From: Sphingobacterium kitahiroshimense
Lineage (GTDB): Bacteria; Bacteroidota; Bacteroidia; Sphingobacteriales; Sphingobacteriaceae
Direction: 5' to 3'
DNA length: 64,000 nucleotides
NCBI RefSeq assembly: GCF_025961315.1
Contig: NZ_JAOQNK010000001.1
Span: 1,426,001 to 1,490,000 of the forward strand
Positions 18,122 to 26,075 of the stretch are shown here, one piece after another. Made by a program: the position numbers and the translations under genes. Under the pieces are notes generated by a model. That model worked only from the letters and a program-made list of their open reading frames with translations, was not told where the DNA came from and did no database searches. The stretch's first letter is position 1; each line of letters begins with the position of its first letter.

Positions 18122-19588
18122 CTATTTTTTAGGAATTTCTTTTAAAATTTGTTTCACAAATTCCCAATATTTCTGAACAGAAGATATAGATACCCGCTCT
18201 GCCGGAGAGTGTGCACCCAAAATAGTTGGTCCAAAGGAAATCATATCCATTTCAGGATAATTCGTTCCCAAAATTCCACATTCCAGTCCAGCATGGCACG
18301 CAACCACCTTTGGCTCCTCTTCATGCTGTTCAATATAAATACGTTTCAAAACCTCTAAAATTTCAGAATCAGCATTTGGTGTCCATCCAGGGTAAGATCC
18401 TGAAAATACAACATCAAATCCAGCTATTGAAAAACCAGCTTCCAAAGATTGGGCTAAATCTATTTTAGAACTTTCAACAGATGATCGTGTCAAGCATTTA
18501 ATACTCATTTTTCCATCGCCAACACTCACTTTGGCAATATTATTAGAAGTTTCCACAAGATCTTCAAAGTCTGCGCTCACACGGTAAACACCATTATGTG
18601 CCGCATAGATTGCATTGATCAACAACTCCTGATCTTGAGCAGAAAGAACAGCAGCAGGAACAGTAGTTAATTTTTCAATTGATATTGTCAATCCACCATC
18701 TACTGTTTTAAACTCAGTTTTAATAGCTTCAATAAGAGGAGCTAAATCTGACGCAAAATTATCCTCATGTTCAGAAGAAACAATTACCGTTGCAGTAGAC
18801 TCACGCGGAATTGCATTTCGTAGACTTCCACCATTTAGAGTTGCAAGCTGTAAACCAAACTCATCATAAGATTTATACAAAAGGCGGTTCATGATTTTAT
18901 TCGCATTCCCCAAACCTTTATGAATTTCAATTCCTGAATGACCGCCATTAAGGCCCTTGACAACAATTTCAAAAGCAACAGCTCCAGAAGGACTAGCCTC
19001 CTCTTGATAAGACTTAGTAGCTGTTACATCAATTCCACCTGCACACCCGATATCAAGTTCATCATCCTCCTCCGTATCCAGGTTTAATAAAATATCTCCA
19101 GTCAATACACCACCTTGCAACCCCATTGCTCCAGTCATACCCGTTTCTTCATCAATCGTAAACAAGGCTTCGATTGCAGGATGCTCCAGTTCTTGGGAAG
19201 CTAAAATGGTCATAATTGTAGCAACGCCAATTCCATTATCTGCACCTAAAGTCGTGCCTTTTGCCTTTACCCAATCACCATCCACAAACATATCGATACC
19301 CTGCGTATCAAAATCAAAAATAGTATCGTTATTTTTTTGATGAACCATATCCAAGTGGGATTGCAGGACGACCGTTTTACGGTCTTCCATACCAACAGTT
19401 GCCGCTTTTTTAATCAGGACATTGCCAACATGATCTTCAGTAACCTCAAGACCCAAGCTTTTACCAAAATCTATCATAAATGCGATAACACGTTCTTCTT
19501 TCTTCGAAGCACGTGGAACTGCATTCAATGCAGAAAAATTCGCCCATAGCTCTTGAGGAGCTAAGGCATCTAAATTATTATTTGCCAT
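18122..19588 (-). CDS. pepD: Aminoacyl-histidine dipeptidase (M20 family)
   Basis: A zinc dipeptidase that hydrolyses Xaa-His and related dipeptides (carnosinase type). M20 metal-site segments are present: VLQSHLDMVHQ, TLGADNGIGVAT, FTIDEETGMTGAMGL and NLDTEEDDE; the terminal part carries CHAGLECGILG and a late ILGAHSPAERVSI. The frame extends up to an ATG at 19648, but a minus-strand TAACTTTG box lies at 19609-19616, so the start is the ATG at 19588 (MANNNLDAL), giving 488 residues, the usual family length. The earlier ATG would also overlap the divergent acetyltransferase start at 19641. Confidence 0.92.
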   Translation of the reverse strand: MANNNLDALAPQELWANFSALNAVPRASKKEERVIAFMIDFGKSLGLEVTEDHVGNVLIKKAATVGMEDRKTVVLQSHLDMVHQKNNDTIFDFDTQGIDMFVDGDWVKAKGTTLGADNGIGVATIMTILASQELEHPAIEALFTIDEETGMTGAMGLQGGVLTGDILLNLDTEEDDELDIGCAGGIDVTATKSYQEEASPSGAVAFEIVVKGLNGGHSGIEIHKGLGNANKIMNRLLYKSYDEFGLQLATLNGGSLRNAIPRESTATVIVSSEHEDNFASDLAPLIEAIKTEFKTVDGGLTISIEKLTTVPAAVLSAQDQELLINAIYAAHNGVYRVSADFEDLVETSNNIAKVSVGDGKMSIKCLTRSSVESSKIDLAQSLEAGFSIAGFDVVFSGSYPGWTPNADSEILEVLKRIYIEQHEEEPKVVACHAGLECGILGTNYPEMDMISFGPTILGAHSPAERVSISSVQKYWEFVKQILKEIPKK

Positions 19589-19608
19589 AATTTTTTCTAT
19601 TTCAACAA

Positions 19609-19616
19609 CAAAGTTA
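19609..19616 (-). promoter_or_regulatory. -7 box of pepD
   Basis: It reads TAACTTTG on the minus strand, 20 bases before the ATG at 19588. It decides the start, because it lies within the longer open frame. Confidence 0.6.
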
Positions 19617-19640
19617 GTTTTTTTGAAGTAATTTCGGCCC

Positions 19641-20228
19641 ATGGACAATAAGAATCTAACGAATCAATATTATCGTGAATCTGGAAAAGAGCTTTTCGAG
19701 AAACGACTCCATGCAAAAATGCAGTTAAAGAAATTTAATGATGCCGAACCAAAATCTTTTAAAGAAAGACAGATCATCATTAAAAATCTACTTAACACGA
19801 AATCCAACCGTTTTTTTATTGAACCTCCTTTTTATTGCGACTATGGTTTCAACATTTCTATAGACGACAATTTTTTCGCCAATTATAACTGCACTCTGCT
19901 AGATGCTGCTCCGATTACAATTGGTAAAAATGTCTTATTCGGTCCTAATGTTTCATTATTTACGTCCACTCATGCGATCCATCCTGAAGACCGCGCAAAA
20001 GGATGGCAATGTTCTAAACCGATCAACATAGCAGACAATGTCTGGTTAGGAGGCAATGTTATTGTTAATCCTGGCATAGAGATCGGTGAAAACAGTATTG
20101 TTGGTTCCGGCTCCGTGGTCACCAAAAACATACCGGCCAATGTCATCGCCGCAGGAAACCCATGTCAGATCATTCGGCCAATTACGGAAGCAGACAGACT
20201 GGATCTGACAAAAGCAGGCTCAGAATAA
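19641..20228 (+). CDS. Sugar O-acetyltransferase (maltose/galactoside acetyltransferase family)
   Basis: A 195-residue left-handed beta-helix acetyltransferase of the Maa/LacA/NodL type, using acetyl-CoA. The N-terminal cap domain (KRLHAKMQLKKFN) is followed by hexapeptide turns: ITIGKNVLFGPNVSLFTSTH, with the catalytic His in THAIHP, then IADNVWLGGNVIVNPG and IGENSIVGSGSVVTKNIP, ending AAGNPCQIIRPI. It is divergent from pepD, with only 52 bases between the chosen starts. The acceptor sugar is not predictable. A TAATTTCG box (19628-19635) lies only 5 bases before the ATG, so the leader may be very short. Confidence 0.9.
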   Translation: MDNKNLTNQYYRESGKELFEKRLHAKMQLKKFNDAEPKSFKERQIIIKNLLNTKSNRFFIEPPFYCDYGFNISIDDNFFANYNCTLLDAAPITIGKNVLFGPNVSLFTSTHAIHPEDRAKGWQCSKPINIADNVWLGGNVIVNPGIEIGENSIVGSGSVVTKNIPANVIAAGNPCQIIRPITEADRLDLTKAGSE

Positions 20229-20334
20229 TCAAACTTAAGTCAAGATTGATTGCGTAACAGTAATATTTTTCCGATTAAGTTTAAAACTATTTAAGTTTAT
20301 TACTTGTTTAAGAAATTAAGCCTGAAGTATAGAT

Positions 20335-21882
20335 ATGATTACAACAACGAAGCGCGCTTCTCTTTCCTTTTTTATCTTGCCCCTCCTATTATTGGTTATC
20401 ACTATTGCACGACCTCTTTATGCACAAGAATATATACAGGAATATCGAGATACCGTAAACAAATTTAAACCTTTAAATGAAAAATATAACACCGATACGG
20501 TCATCAGCAACACTCAGGTCACTCCTTATTCAAATAACTCTGTAAAGCAAAGTTATGTAAATAAGAGCTATCAGATTCCAAATTACCAGGATACCATCAA
20601 TCACAACCCTCGGAAACACTTTGCAAGAGCGGCGACCGAATGGTTCATGTTTCAGGCATTACCAGCTTCTTTCAACTACTTCATCAGAAAAGATCCCTAC
20701 TCGCACATCACATTAAACAACTGGTTCAAACATCTTAAACCAAGTGCATGGGCATGGGACGACAATGCATTTGCTACAAATCAAATTGCCCACCCTTATC
20801 ACGGTCAACTGTATTTTAATGCATTCAGATCCAACAACTATAGCTTTCTTCAATCCTCCCTTGCCACTTTAGCAGGAAGCTTTATCTGGGAAACTGCAGG
20901 AGAGACACAGGCCCCTTCAATCAATGATTTAGTAAACACAACCTATGGCGGCATTATATTGGGGGAAATCACACACCGTATTTCACAAAATGTACTGTCC
21001 AGACCGACCAGTTCCTTAGCCGAGCGGCAAGGAAAAGAAGTATTAGCTTTTTTCATTAATCCAGTCAACGGGCTAAATCGTTTATTGGATGGCCGTTGGG
21101 GAAGAGTCGTAAAAGGAGCTGTTATTGATTCTTCTAAAGTCAAAGCCGAGGTCGATTTTGGTTTCCGCCGTTTTGACACAAAAGACCTAGACATTATCAC
21201 AAAAGGAAAAACAGATTATTTTGTTCGGTTAAGCTTGATCTATACCAATGACAACATTGAAAACAAAAAACCGTTTGATGATTTCTATGTCAATCTGGAG
21301 GTTGGCGGAGACGACAGCTCATTTGTCAACACCGTAAACGTATATGCGTCACTCTACGGAAAACGCATTATCAAAAATCTTCCGGGTAGACATCTCGGCG
21401 TACTCTCTGCAAATTATGACTTCTATCATAATGAAGCCTTCTTCTACGGAGCACAAAGTATGAATTACAACGTCATATCAAACTTTAGTTTAGGAGGCAA
21501 GAATCGCTTAACAACAACTATAGGTGGTGGTCCTGTCATACTGGCCGCAGTTCCTGATCCCTACCTCCTCTTTGGAGAAAGCCGTAATTACAATTACGGA
21601 CCAGGTGTCGATGTCCGCGGTTCAGGAGAAATCAGTGTGCTGAACAGATTTAAATTCGGAGCACAATACCATGGTGGTTATTTTGTTACCTTAAGTGGCA
21701 ATGAATCCCATTATTTTTTACATACAGCATCGATTAGTGGCAGTCTACGTCTATTGAAAAACTTCTCTTTAAACATGAATTCTGGTTATTTTAGATTAGA
21801 AGGTAATTTCAAAGACTATCCTGATATCAACAAAAGCTACCCATTTGCACGTTTCTCATTGGGATACAATGTTTTATTTTAA
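20335..21882 (+). CDS. DUF3943-type outer-membrane/periplasmic protein
   Basis: A 515-residue exported protein with an N-terminal hydrophobic signal ending PLYAQEY. The central part (HPYHGQLYFNAFRSNNYSF, then GSFIWETAGETQAPSINDLV) matches my memory of DUF3943, whose function is unknown. The C-terminal half alternates polar and hydrophobic residues with aromatic-rich ends (NMNSGYFRLEGNF, RFSLGYNVLF), consistent with a beta-barrel finishing in a terminal Phe. It therefore probably sits in the outer membrane. A putative lipoprotein gene follows 13 bases later, so the two may form an envelope pair. Confidence 0.75.
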   Translation: MITTTKRASLSFFILPLLLLVITIARPLYAQEYIQEYRDTVNKFKPLNEKYNTDTVISNTQVTPYSNNSVKQSYVNKSYQIPNYQDTINHNPRKHFARAATEWFMFQALPASFNYFIRKDPYSHITLNNWFKHLKPSAWAWDDNAFATNQIAHPYHGQLYFNAFRSNNYSFLQSSLATLAGSFIWETAGETQAPSINDLVNTTYGGIILGEITHRISQNVLSRPTSSLAERQGKEVLAFFINPVNGLNRLLDGRWGRVVKGAVIDSSKVKAEVDFGFRRFDTKDLDIITKGKTDYFVRLSLIYTNDNIENKKPFDDFYVNLEVGGDDSSFVNTVNVYASLYGKRIIKNLPGRHLGVLSANYDFYHNEAFFYGAQSMNYNVISNFSLGGKNRLTTTIGGGPVILAAVPDPYLLFGESRNYNYGPGVDVRGSGEISVLNRFKFGAQYHGGYFVTLSGNESHYFLHTASISGSLRLLKNFSLNMNSGYFRLEGNFKDYPDINKSYPFARFSLGYNVLF

Positions 21883-21895
21883 CAAAAAAAAACAC

Positions 21896-22723
21896 ATGAA
21901 GATCTTATACCTCATTTATGTCCCCTTTGTCCTCATCAGCTGTACAGCATCATCCAATCAAAATAAATCTCAGGATAAGCCCAAACAGTTGCATGTGGTT
22001 GATGGTTATAATCAAAAATTGATAGATCCCCAGGGTAAAACCATTAAAGACAGATTCACCCCCCCGGTTGGCTACGAAAGAGAAAACTACAAAAAAAATG
22101 AATTTGGTTATTTCTTACAGCAACTCCCTCTCAAACCTATTGAGTCACTTGTGACTTATTATAATGGAAGAACAAAAGATAGAAGAGACATCTACGCAAG
22201 TGTAATCGATCTGCCCATAGGAAAAAGAGACCTACATCAATGTGCAGATGCTGTCATGCGGTTGCGAGCTGACTATTTATACCAAAATAAGAAATACAAA
22301 GATATTCATTTCAATTTTCTGTCCGATGGTAAACCTCGTTATTATGAACAATTTGCCTCTGGAGATTACACCTATCCCAAATACTGGAAATACCTAGAGA
22401 ATATTTTTGCTTATGCCAATACAAGCTCCCTCCACGATGAACTGACAACTGTCAAATCCATGGATGATGTCCAAATAGGTGATACCTTTGTCCAAAAAGG
22501 AAATCCGATTGGACATGCTATTATTATTGTCGATATAGCCGTAAACCCTAAAAATGGTCAGAAACTGGTTTTAATGGCTCAAAGTTATATGCCTGCACAG
22601 GAATTGCAGATTATCAATAATCCCGTTAACAAATCTTTAAGCCCTTGGTACGTCTTGTCTGGCGATGTAATCAGAACACCTGAATGGAAATTCTACCCCC
22701 AAAACTTAAAAACTTGGAATTAG
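21896..22723 (+). CDS. DUF4846-type lipoprotein
   Basis: A 275-residue lipoprotein: MKILYLIYVPFVLISCTAS has a lipobox (LISC). The frame is open upstream to 21845 inside the previous gene, but the lipoprotein signal fixes the start at 21896. The body contains QCADAVMRLRADYLY, with a Cys followed about 140 residues later by IGHAIIIVD. That Cys-then-His order resembles permuted NlpC/P60 or amidase-like folds, but this is my inference. I recall this family as DUF4846, function unknown. It follows the DUF3943 gene by 13 bases. Confidence 0.75.
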   Translation: MKILYLIYVPFVLISCTASSNQNKSQDKPKQLHVVDGYNQKLIDPQGKTIKDRFTPPVGYERENYKKNEFGYFLQQLPLKPIESLVTYYNGRTKDRRDIYASVIDLPIGKRDLHQCADAVMRLRADYLYQNKKYKDIHFNFLSDGKPRYYEQFASGDYTYPKYWKYLENIFAYANTSSLHDELTTVKSMDDVQIGDTFVQKGNPIGHAIIIVDIAVNPKNGQKLVLMAQSYMPAQELQIINNPVNKSLSPWYVLSGDVIRTPEWKFYPQNLKTWN

Positions 22724-22788
22724 CACATCGTTACGTTCGCGGCAAATAGCGCTTTAGATGCGATACGACTTCACTCAACCGAATCACT

Positions 22789-23286
22789 TTATATATCAGT
22801 TTGATGTCTGCTCTGATTAAATAAACCGATTTCCATGCGAACATATTCAAGTTCTTTCTTGAAAAAGTGCTCTCCCTTAATATGCATTCCTAGTTTTTCA
22901 TAGAAAGGAACAGCTGCTATCCGTGCATCACAAAAAAGCGAAACACCATTCCATAACCGACAAAAGTCAACAACAGATTTGAATAGTGCAGTACCTATAC
23001 CATTTCCCTGAAAATGAGGAAGAACCGCAAATTTTCGAAACTGATAGTGCCCCTCTTCTATCTTAAACACAGAGATTACCCCTATCAGCTCCCCTGCTAT
23101 GGTCGCCGCAAAGTGCGTCCCGTCAAAATCCGCATCAATCATCACATCCTTTAACGAGCCTTCCGGATACAGTACCTGCTGACGTAATTTCCAGGTCCTC
23201 GTTGCAATAACCTGTTCAATATATAAGCTATCCATTTCCATACTATTCTTACTGAAGAATTTAATTCCAAAACTTCGTACATGCAC
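22789..23286 (-). CDS. GNAT-family N-acetyltransferase
   Basis: A predicted acetyl-CoA-dependent acetyltransferase. The motif A segment is VLPHFQGNGIGTALFKSVVDFC, preceded by a beta strand (GELIGVISVFKIEEGHYQFRKFAVL), and the C-terminus has FYEKLGMHIKGEHFFKKE. The substrate is unknown. The start is uncertain: the ATG at 23286 gives 165 residues, but GNAT homology begins near MDSLYIEQVIATRTW, so 23241 or 23235 are alternatives. A TACCTTGT box (minus strand, 23309-23316) fits either. Confidence 0.82.
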   Translation of the reverse strand: MHVRSFGIKFFSKNSMEMDSLYIEQVIATRTWKLRQQVLYPEGSLKDVMIDADFDGTHFAATIAGELIGVISVFKIEEGHYQFRKFAVLPHFQGNGIGTALFKSVVDFCRLWNGVSLFCDARIAAVPFYEKLGMHIKGEHFFKKELEYVRMEIGLFNQSRHQTDI

Positions 23287-23426
23287 ATCCCCTTAAAAAT
23301 TCAGATACAAGGTAGGAAATTTAAAAACACCTTAAAAATATTGATCGCATCGTAAGCTACAAAATCCGAGTAACCTCCTTTATTTCTGATATCATAAATA
23401 AAATAATTTGCTATAAATTATCGCAA

Positions 23427-23460
23427 TTGACATAGATAACTAATAATATTAGTATATTTA
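23427..23460 (+). promoter_or_regulatory. Promoter of the radical-SAM DNA-repair cassette
   Basis: A TTGACA (23427-23432) and a TATATTTA (23453-23460, one mismatch to TAnnTTTG) are 20 bases apart. A 15-bp palindrome fills the spacer and touches the -7 box. The ATG is at 23478. Confidence 0.5.
23439..23453. promoter_or_regulatory. Palindromic operator candidate, ACTAA-N5-TTAGT
   Basis: ACTAATA-A-TATTAGT is a perfect 7-bp inverted repeat around one base, placed between the -33 and -7 elements. The same outer bases recur at 58590-58604 in the dinB promoter, the only other copy I found. The position suits a repressor. Confidence 0.5.
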
Positions 23461-23477
23461 CTAAAATTAACAGCGTT

Positions 23478-24734
23478 ATGTCAGATCGTATAGTTCAAAA
23501 ACTTAATATTTTAGCCGATGCCGCCAAATACGACGTAAGTTGCAGTTCGAGCGGAAGTAATCGAGCTAATAAAAATAAAGGAATCGGAAATGCCAATCAA
23601 GGCGGCATCTGTCATTCTTATACCGAAGATGGACGTTGTGTTTCCTTGTTGAAGATCTTGTTAACCAATCATTGCATTTATGATTGTGCTTACTGCGTAT
23701 CACGAAAGAGCAATGATATCGAACGGGCGGCATTCACCGTACAGGAAGTCGTCGATCTGACGATCAACTTTTATCGGAGGAACTACATAGAAGGACTATT
23801 TTTAAGCTCAGGTATATTTAAAAATGCCGATTATACGATGGAAAGATTAGTGTCCATCGCTAAAAAATTACGTTTGGAACATAAATTCAATGGCTATATC
23901 CACCTAAAAACCATTCCTGGAGCAAGCGATGAGCTCGTCCATGAAGCTGGATTGTATGCCGACCGTTTGAGTATCAATCTCGAGATACCTACAAAAGAAG
24001 GACTCAAACTTTTAGCGCCCGATAAAAGCCGGGAAGATATGATCATTCCTATGCGCTATCTAAAAAATGAAATTATCAGAACAAATGAGGAAAGAAAGAT
24101 CATCAAATCTACACCGACATTCGCTCCAGCAGGACAAAGTACACAAATGATTATTGGCGCTTCCGGCGAATCAGATAAACATATCATCCAAACAGCACAG
24201 CATTTTTATAAAAATTATCATTTAAAACGTGTCTACTATTCCGGCTACGTACCCATCTCCTACGACAAGCGCTTGCCCGAAATTGGCACTGCAGTTCCTA
24301 TGGTACGCGAAAACAGACTGTATCAGTCCGATTGGCTCATGCGGTTCTACGGCTTCAGGGCAGACGAGATTGTCAATGACAACCATCCCTTGCTAGATCT
24401 CGATATCGATCCAAAACTCAGCTGGGCATTACGCAATCAACATGCCTTCCCTGTCGATATCAATAAAGCAGATTATCATTTTATTTTGCGGGTACCAGGT
24501 ATTGGTGTACAGTCTGCTAAAAAGATCATTCTGGCTCGACGCTTCGGTCCATTACGCCTCGAAAACCTGCAAAAGCTAGGAGTAGCCACCAATCGGGCAA
24601 AGTATTTTATTACTTGTCTCGGTTTTCAACAACTCTATGCGGACAAGCCCGGATCCCATATCAAACAATATATTCTGGCACAATCCAGCAGTAAGTACAT
24701 TAAAAACGACAGTCAACAATTAACCCTTTTCTAA
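23478..24734 (+). CDS. Putative DNA modification/repair radical SAM protein (TIGR03916 type)
   Basis: A 418-residue radical SAM enzyme. The cluster-binding cysteines are in NHCIYDCAYC (C-x3-C-x2-C), near residue 75, after an unusual N-terminal Cys/Ser-rich segment (YDVSCSSSGSNR) and GGICHSYTEDGRC. The C-terminus carries helix-hairpin-helix motifs (FILRVPGIGVQSAKKIILARR and a following LENLQKLGV), a DNA-binding module. This combination is characteristic of the family named 'putative DNA modification/repair radical SAM protein'; its reaction is not established, as far as I know. The partner gene follows 1 base after the stop, as expected for this two-gene cassette. The promoter bears a palindrome shared with dinB. 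Confidence 0.88.
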   Translation: MSDRIVQKLNILADAAKYDVSCSSSGSNRANKNKGIGNANQGGICHSYTEDGRCVSLLKILLTNHCIYDCAYCVSRKSNDIERAAFTVQEVVDLTINFYRRNYIEGLFLSSGIFKNADYTMERLVSIAKKLRLEHKFNGYIHLKTIPGASDELVHEAGLYADRLSINLEIPTKEGLKLLAPDKSREDMIIPMRYLKNEIIRTNEERKIIKSTPTFAPAGQSTQMIIGASGESDKHIIQTAQHFYKNYHLKRVYYSGYVPISYDKRLPEIGTAVPMVRENRLYQSDWLMRFYGFRADEIVNDNHPLLDLDIDPKLSWALRNQHAFPVDINKADYHFILRVPGIGVQSAKKIILARRFGPLRLENLQKLGVATNRAKYFITCLGFQQLYADKPGSHIKQYILAQSSSKYIKNDSQQLTLF

Positions 24735-24735
24735 G

Positions 24736-25500
24736 ATGTTAAAAACGCTGAACTACGATGGTACCTGGTCAGGACTAATGACATGTGTCTTTTGCTCCTT
24801 TGAGTACAAATGGCAGGTCGGCGCTATACAGCAACATGCTTCATCTAGCCAAACGGGCCTCTTTACTGCTCCAGAATTGATCAGCACAGATAATGAAAAA
24901 GCCAGACGCGTACTCCTCGGTCTTGAAAAAAAAATAGGTCTTCAGGGGATCCAAGAACTTTATTATGTCCATCTTTCAGAAATCAAAGATCGAGAACTTT
25001 TGATATTGCGAAGTATTATTTACTATTTTAGATCAGAATCCAAAGCCAATCAAAACTATGGCCATGACGATATCTTACAGATAAAAAAAATTGTTCGCTC
25101 TGTTTCCAGAGAAAGACACCGGGTAAAAGCATTTGTCAGGTTTCAAAAAATGAAAGATGGTTTATATTTTGCTAATCTAGAACCTGATTTTAATGTCCTA
25201 CCGCTAATTGTGAAGTTTTTCAAAGAACGCTATGCAGACCAAAAATGGCTTATCTATGATCTGAAGCGAAAATATGGTATCTACTATGATTTAATGGAAG
25301 TAACAGAAGTTAAATTCAGCGATACTTTAGCTAAAAATCAAATCGAAATTCACTTAGACGAAGAAGAATCACGCTACAGTGATCTCTGGAAAAACTACTT
25401 TGAATCAGTCAATATCAAGGAACGAAAAAACACAAAACTACATGTTCAGAGTCTACCAAAACGTTATTGGAAATATTTAAATGAAAAAAATTTGTTATAA
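24736..25500 (+). CDS. Putative DNA metabolism/repair protein (TIGR03915 type)
   Basis: A 254-residue protein translated immediately after the radical SAM gene. Recognisable family segments are LNYDGTWSGLMTCVFCSFEYK at the N-terminus, then RERHRVKAFVRFQ, LEPDFNVLPLIVKFFKERY, WLIYDLKRKYGIYYD and LHVQSLPKRYWKYLNE at the end. In other bacteria this domain is found beside TIGR03916 and in some cases fused to uracil-DNA-glycosylase-like domains (UdgX-type), which is why it is assigned to DNA repair. It has no known catalytic motif of its own. Its tight coupling suggests it delivers or processes the DNA substrate of the radical SAM partner (inference). Confidence 0.85.
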   Translation: MLKTLNYDGTWSGLMTCVFCSFEYKWQVGAIQQHASSSQTGLFTAPELISTDNEKARRVLLGLEKKIGLQGIQELYYVHLSEIKDRELLILRSIIYYFRSESKANQNYGHDDILQIKKIVRSVSRERHRVKAFVRFQKMKDGLYFANLEPDFNVLPLIVKFFKERYADQKWLIYDLKRKYGIYYDLMEVTEVKFSDTLAKNQIEIHLDEEESRYSDLWKNYFESVNIKERKNTKLHVQSLPKRYWKYLNEKNLL

Positions 25501-25558
25501 AAATCTTATTTTTAAAAAACCAAAGGCAGAAATTAGCTGTTTATTAAATTAAAAAGAG

Positions 25559-25840
25559 ATGACTATAAAAAACATTGAAAACGAAAAGAAGGGTCAAATA
25601 ATCGCAGAAATCGATGGTAAAGAAGCTGGTTTGATGGAATATACCTGGGCTGGAGAAGACAAATTCATTATTGATCATACCGAAGTACACCCGGAATTTA
25701 ACGGCAATGGTGTCGGCAAAAAGATGGTACTCGAAGCAGTTGATTATGCCCGCAAAAAAAATGCGAAGATCATGCCCCTTTGCCCTTTTGCAAAATCTGT
25801 ATTTGATAAAACTGAAGCATTTCAAGATGTATTGTTTTAA
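25559..25840 (+). CDS. Small GNAT-like acetyltransferase (YjdJ type)
   Basis: A 93-residue protein of the short single-domain GNAT subgroup (PF14542 type). It contains EIDGKEAGLMEYTW, then FIIDHTEVHPEFNGNGVGKKM (acetyl-CoA loop N-G-x-G-V-G) and the terminal segment KIMPLCPFAKSVFDK. The conserved PLCPFA ending is typical of this subgroup. Substrate and function are unknown. It stands alone, with a weak 7-bp hairpin (25840-25857) after it. Confidence 0.85.
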   Translation: MTIKNIENEKKGQIIAEIDGKEAGLMEYTWAGEDKFIIDHTEVHPEFNGNGVGKKMVLEAVDYARKKNAKIMPLCPFAKSVFDKTEAFQDVLF

Positions 25841-26010
25841 AACCTGCTTTCAGGTTTCAAGACAGTTCTGGTTATAAAGTTAGAAATATCGAACTGAAAG
25901 TAATCAAATGCGAAAAGTGCCTATACCTTGATAACCGAATCTGGCAGTGTAAGAGCAAGAGCCAGAATAAAAATTCAGCGATCATAAACGATAAAGGAAC
26001 AATAGTATAA

Positions 26011-26051
26011 AACATAAAAATGCGCTTTTGAATAAATCAAAAGCGCATTTT
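26011..26051 (-). terminator. Terminator of leuS
   Basis: A perfect 15-bp stem (26017-26031 with 26037-26051) has a 5-base loop. T-rich tails follow on both strands, so it may act in both directions. Confidence 0.85.
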
Positions 26052-26075
26052 TTATATGATTATAGCGTTTTTAGA

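Noticed and set aside
25860..26012. Short cysteine-containing open frame after the small GNAT gene
   Set aside because: Although it contains a CxxC and a later Cys, it has no ATG, GTG or TTG start and no family likeness.
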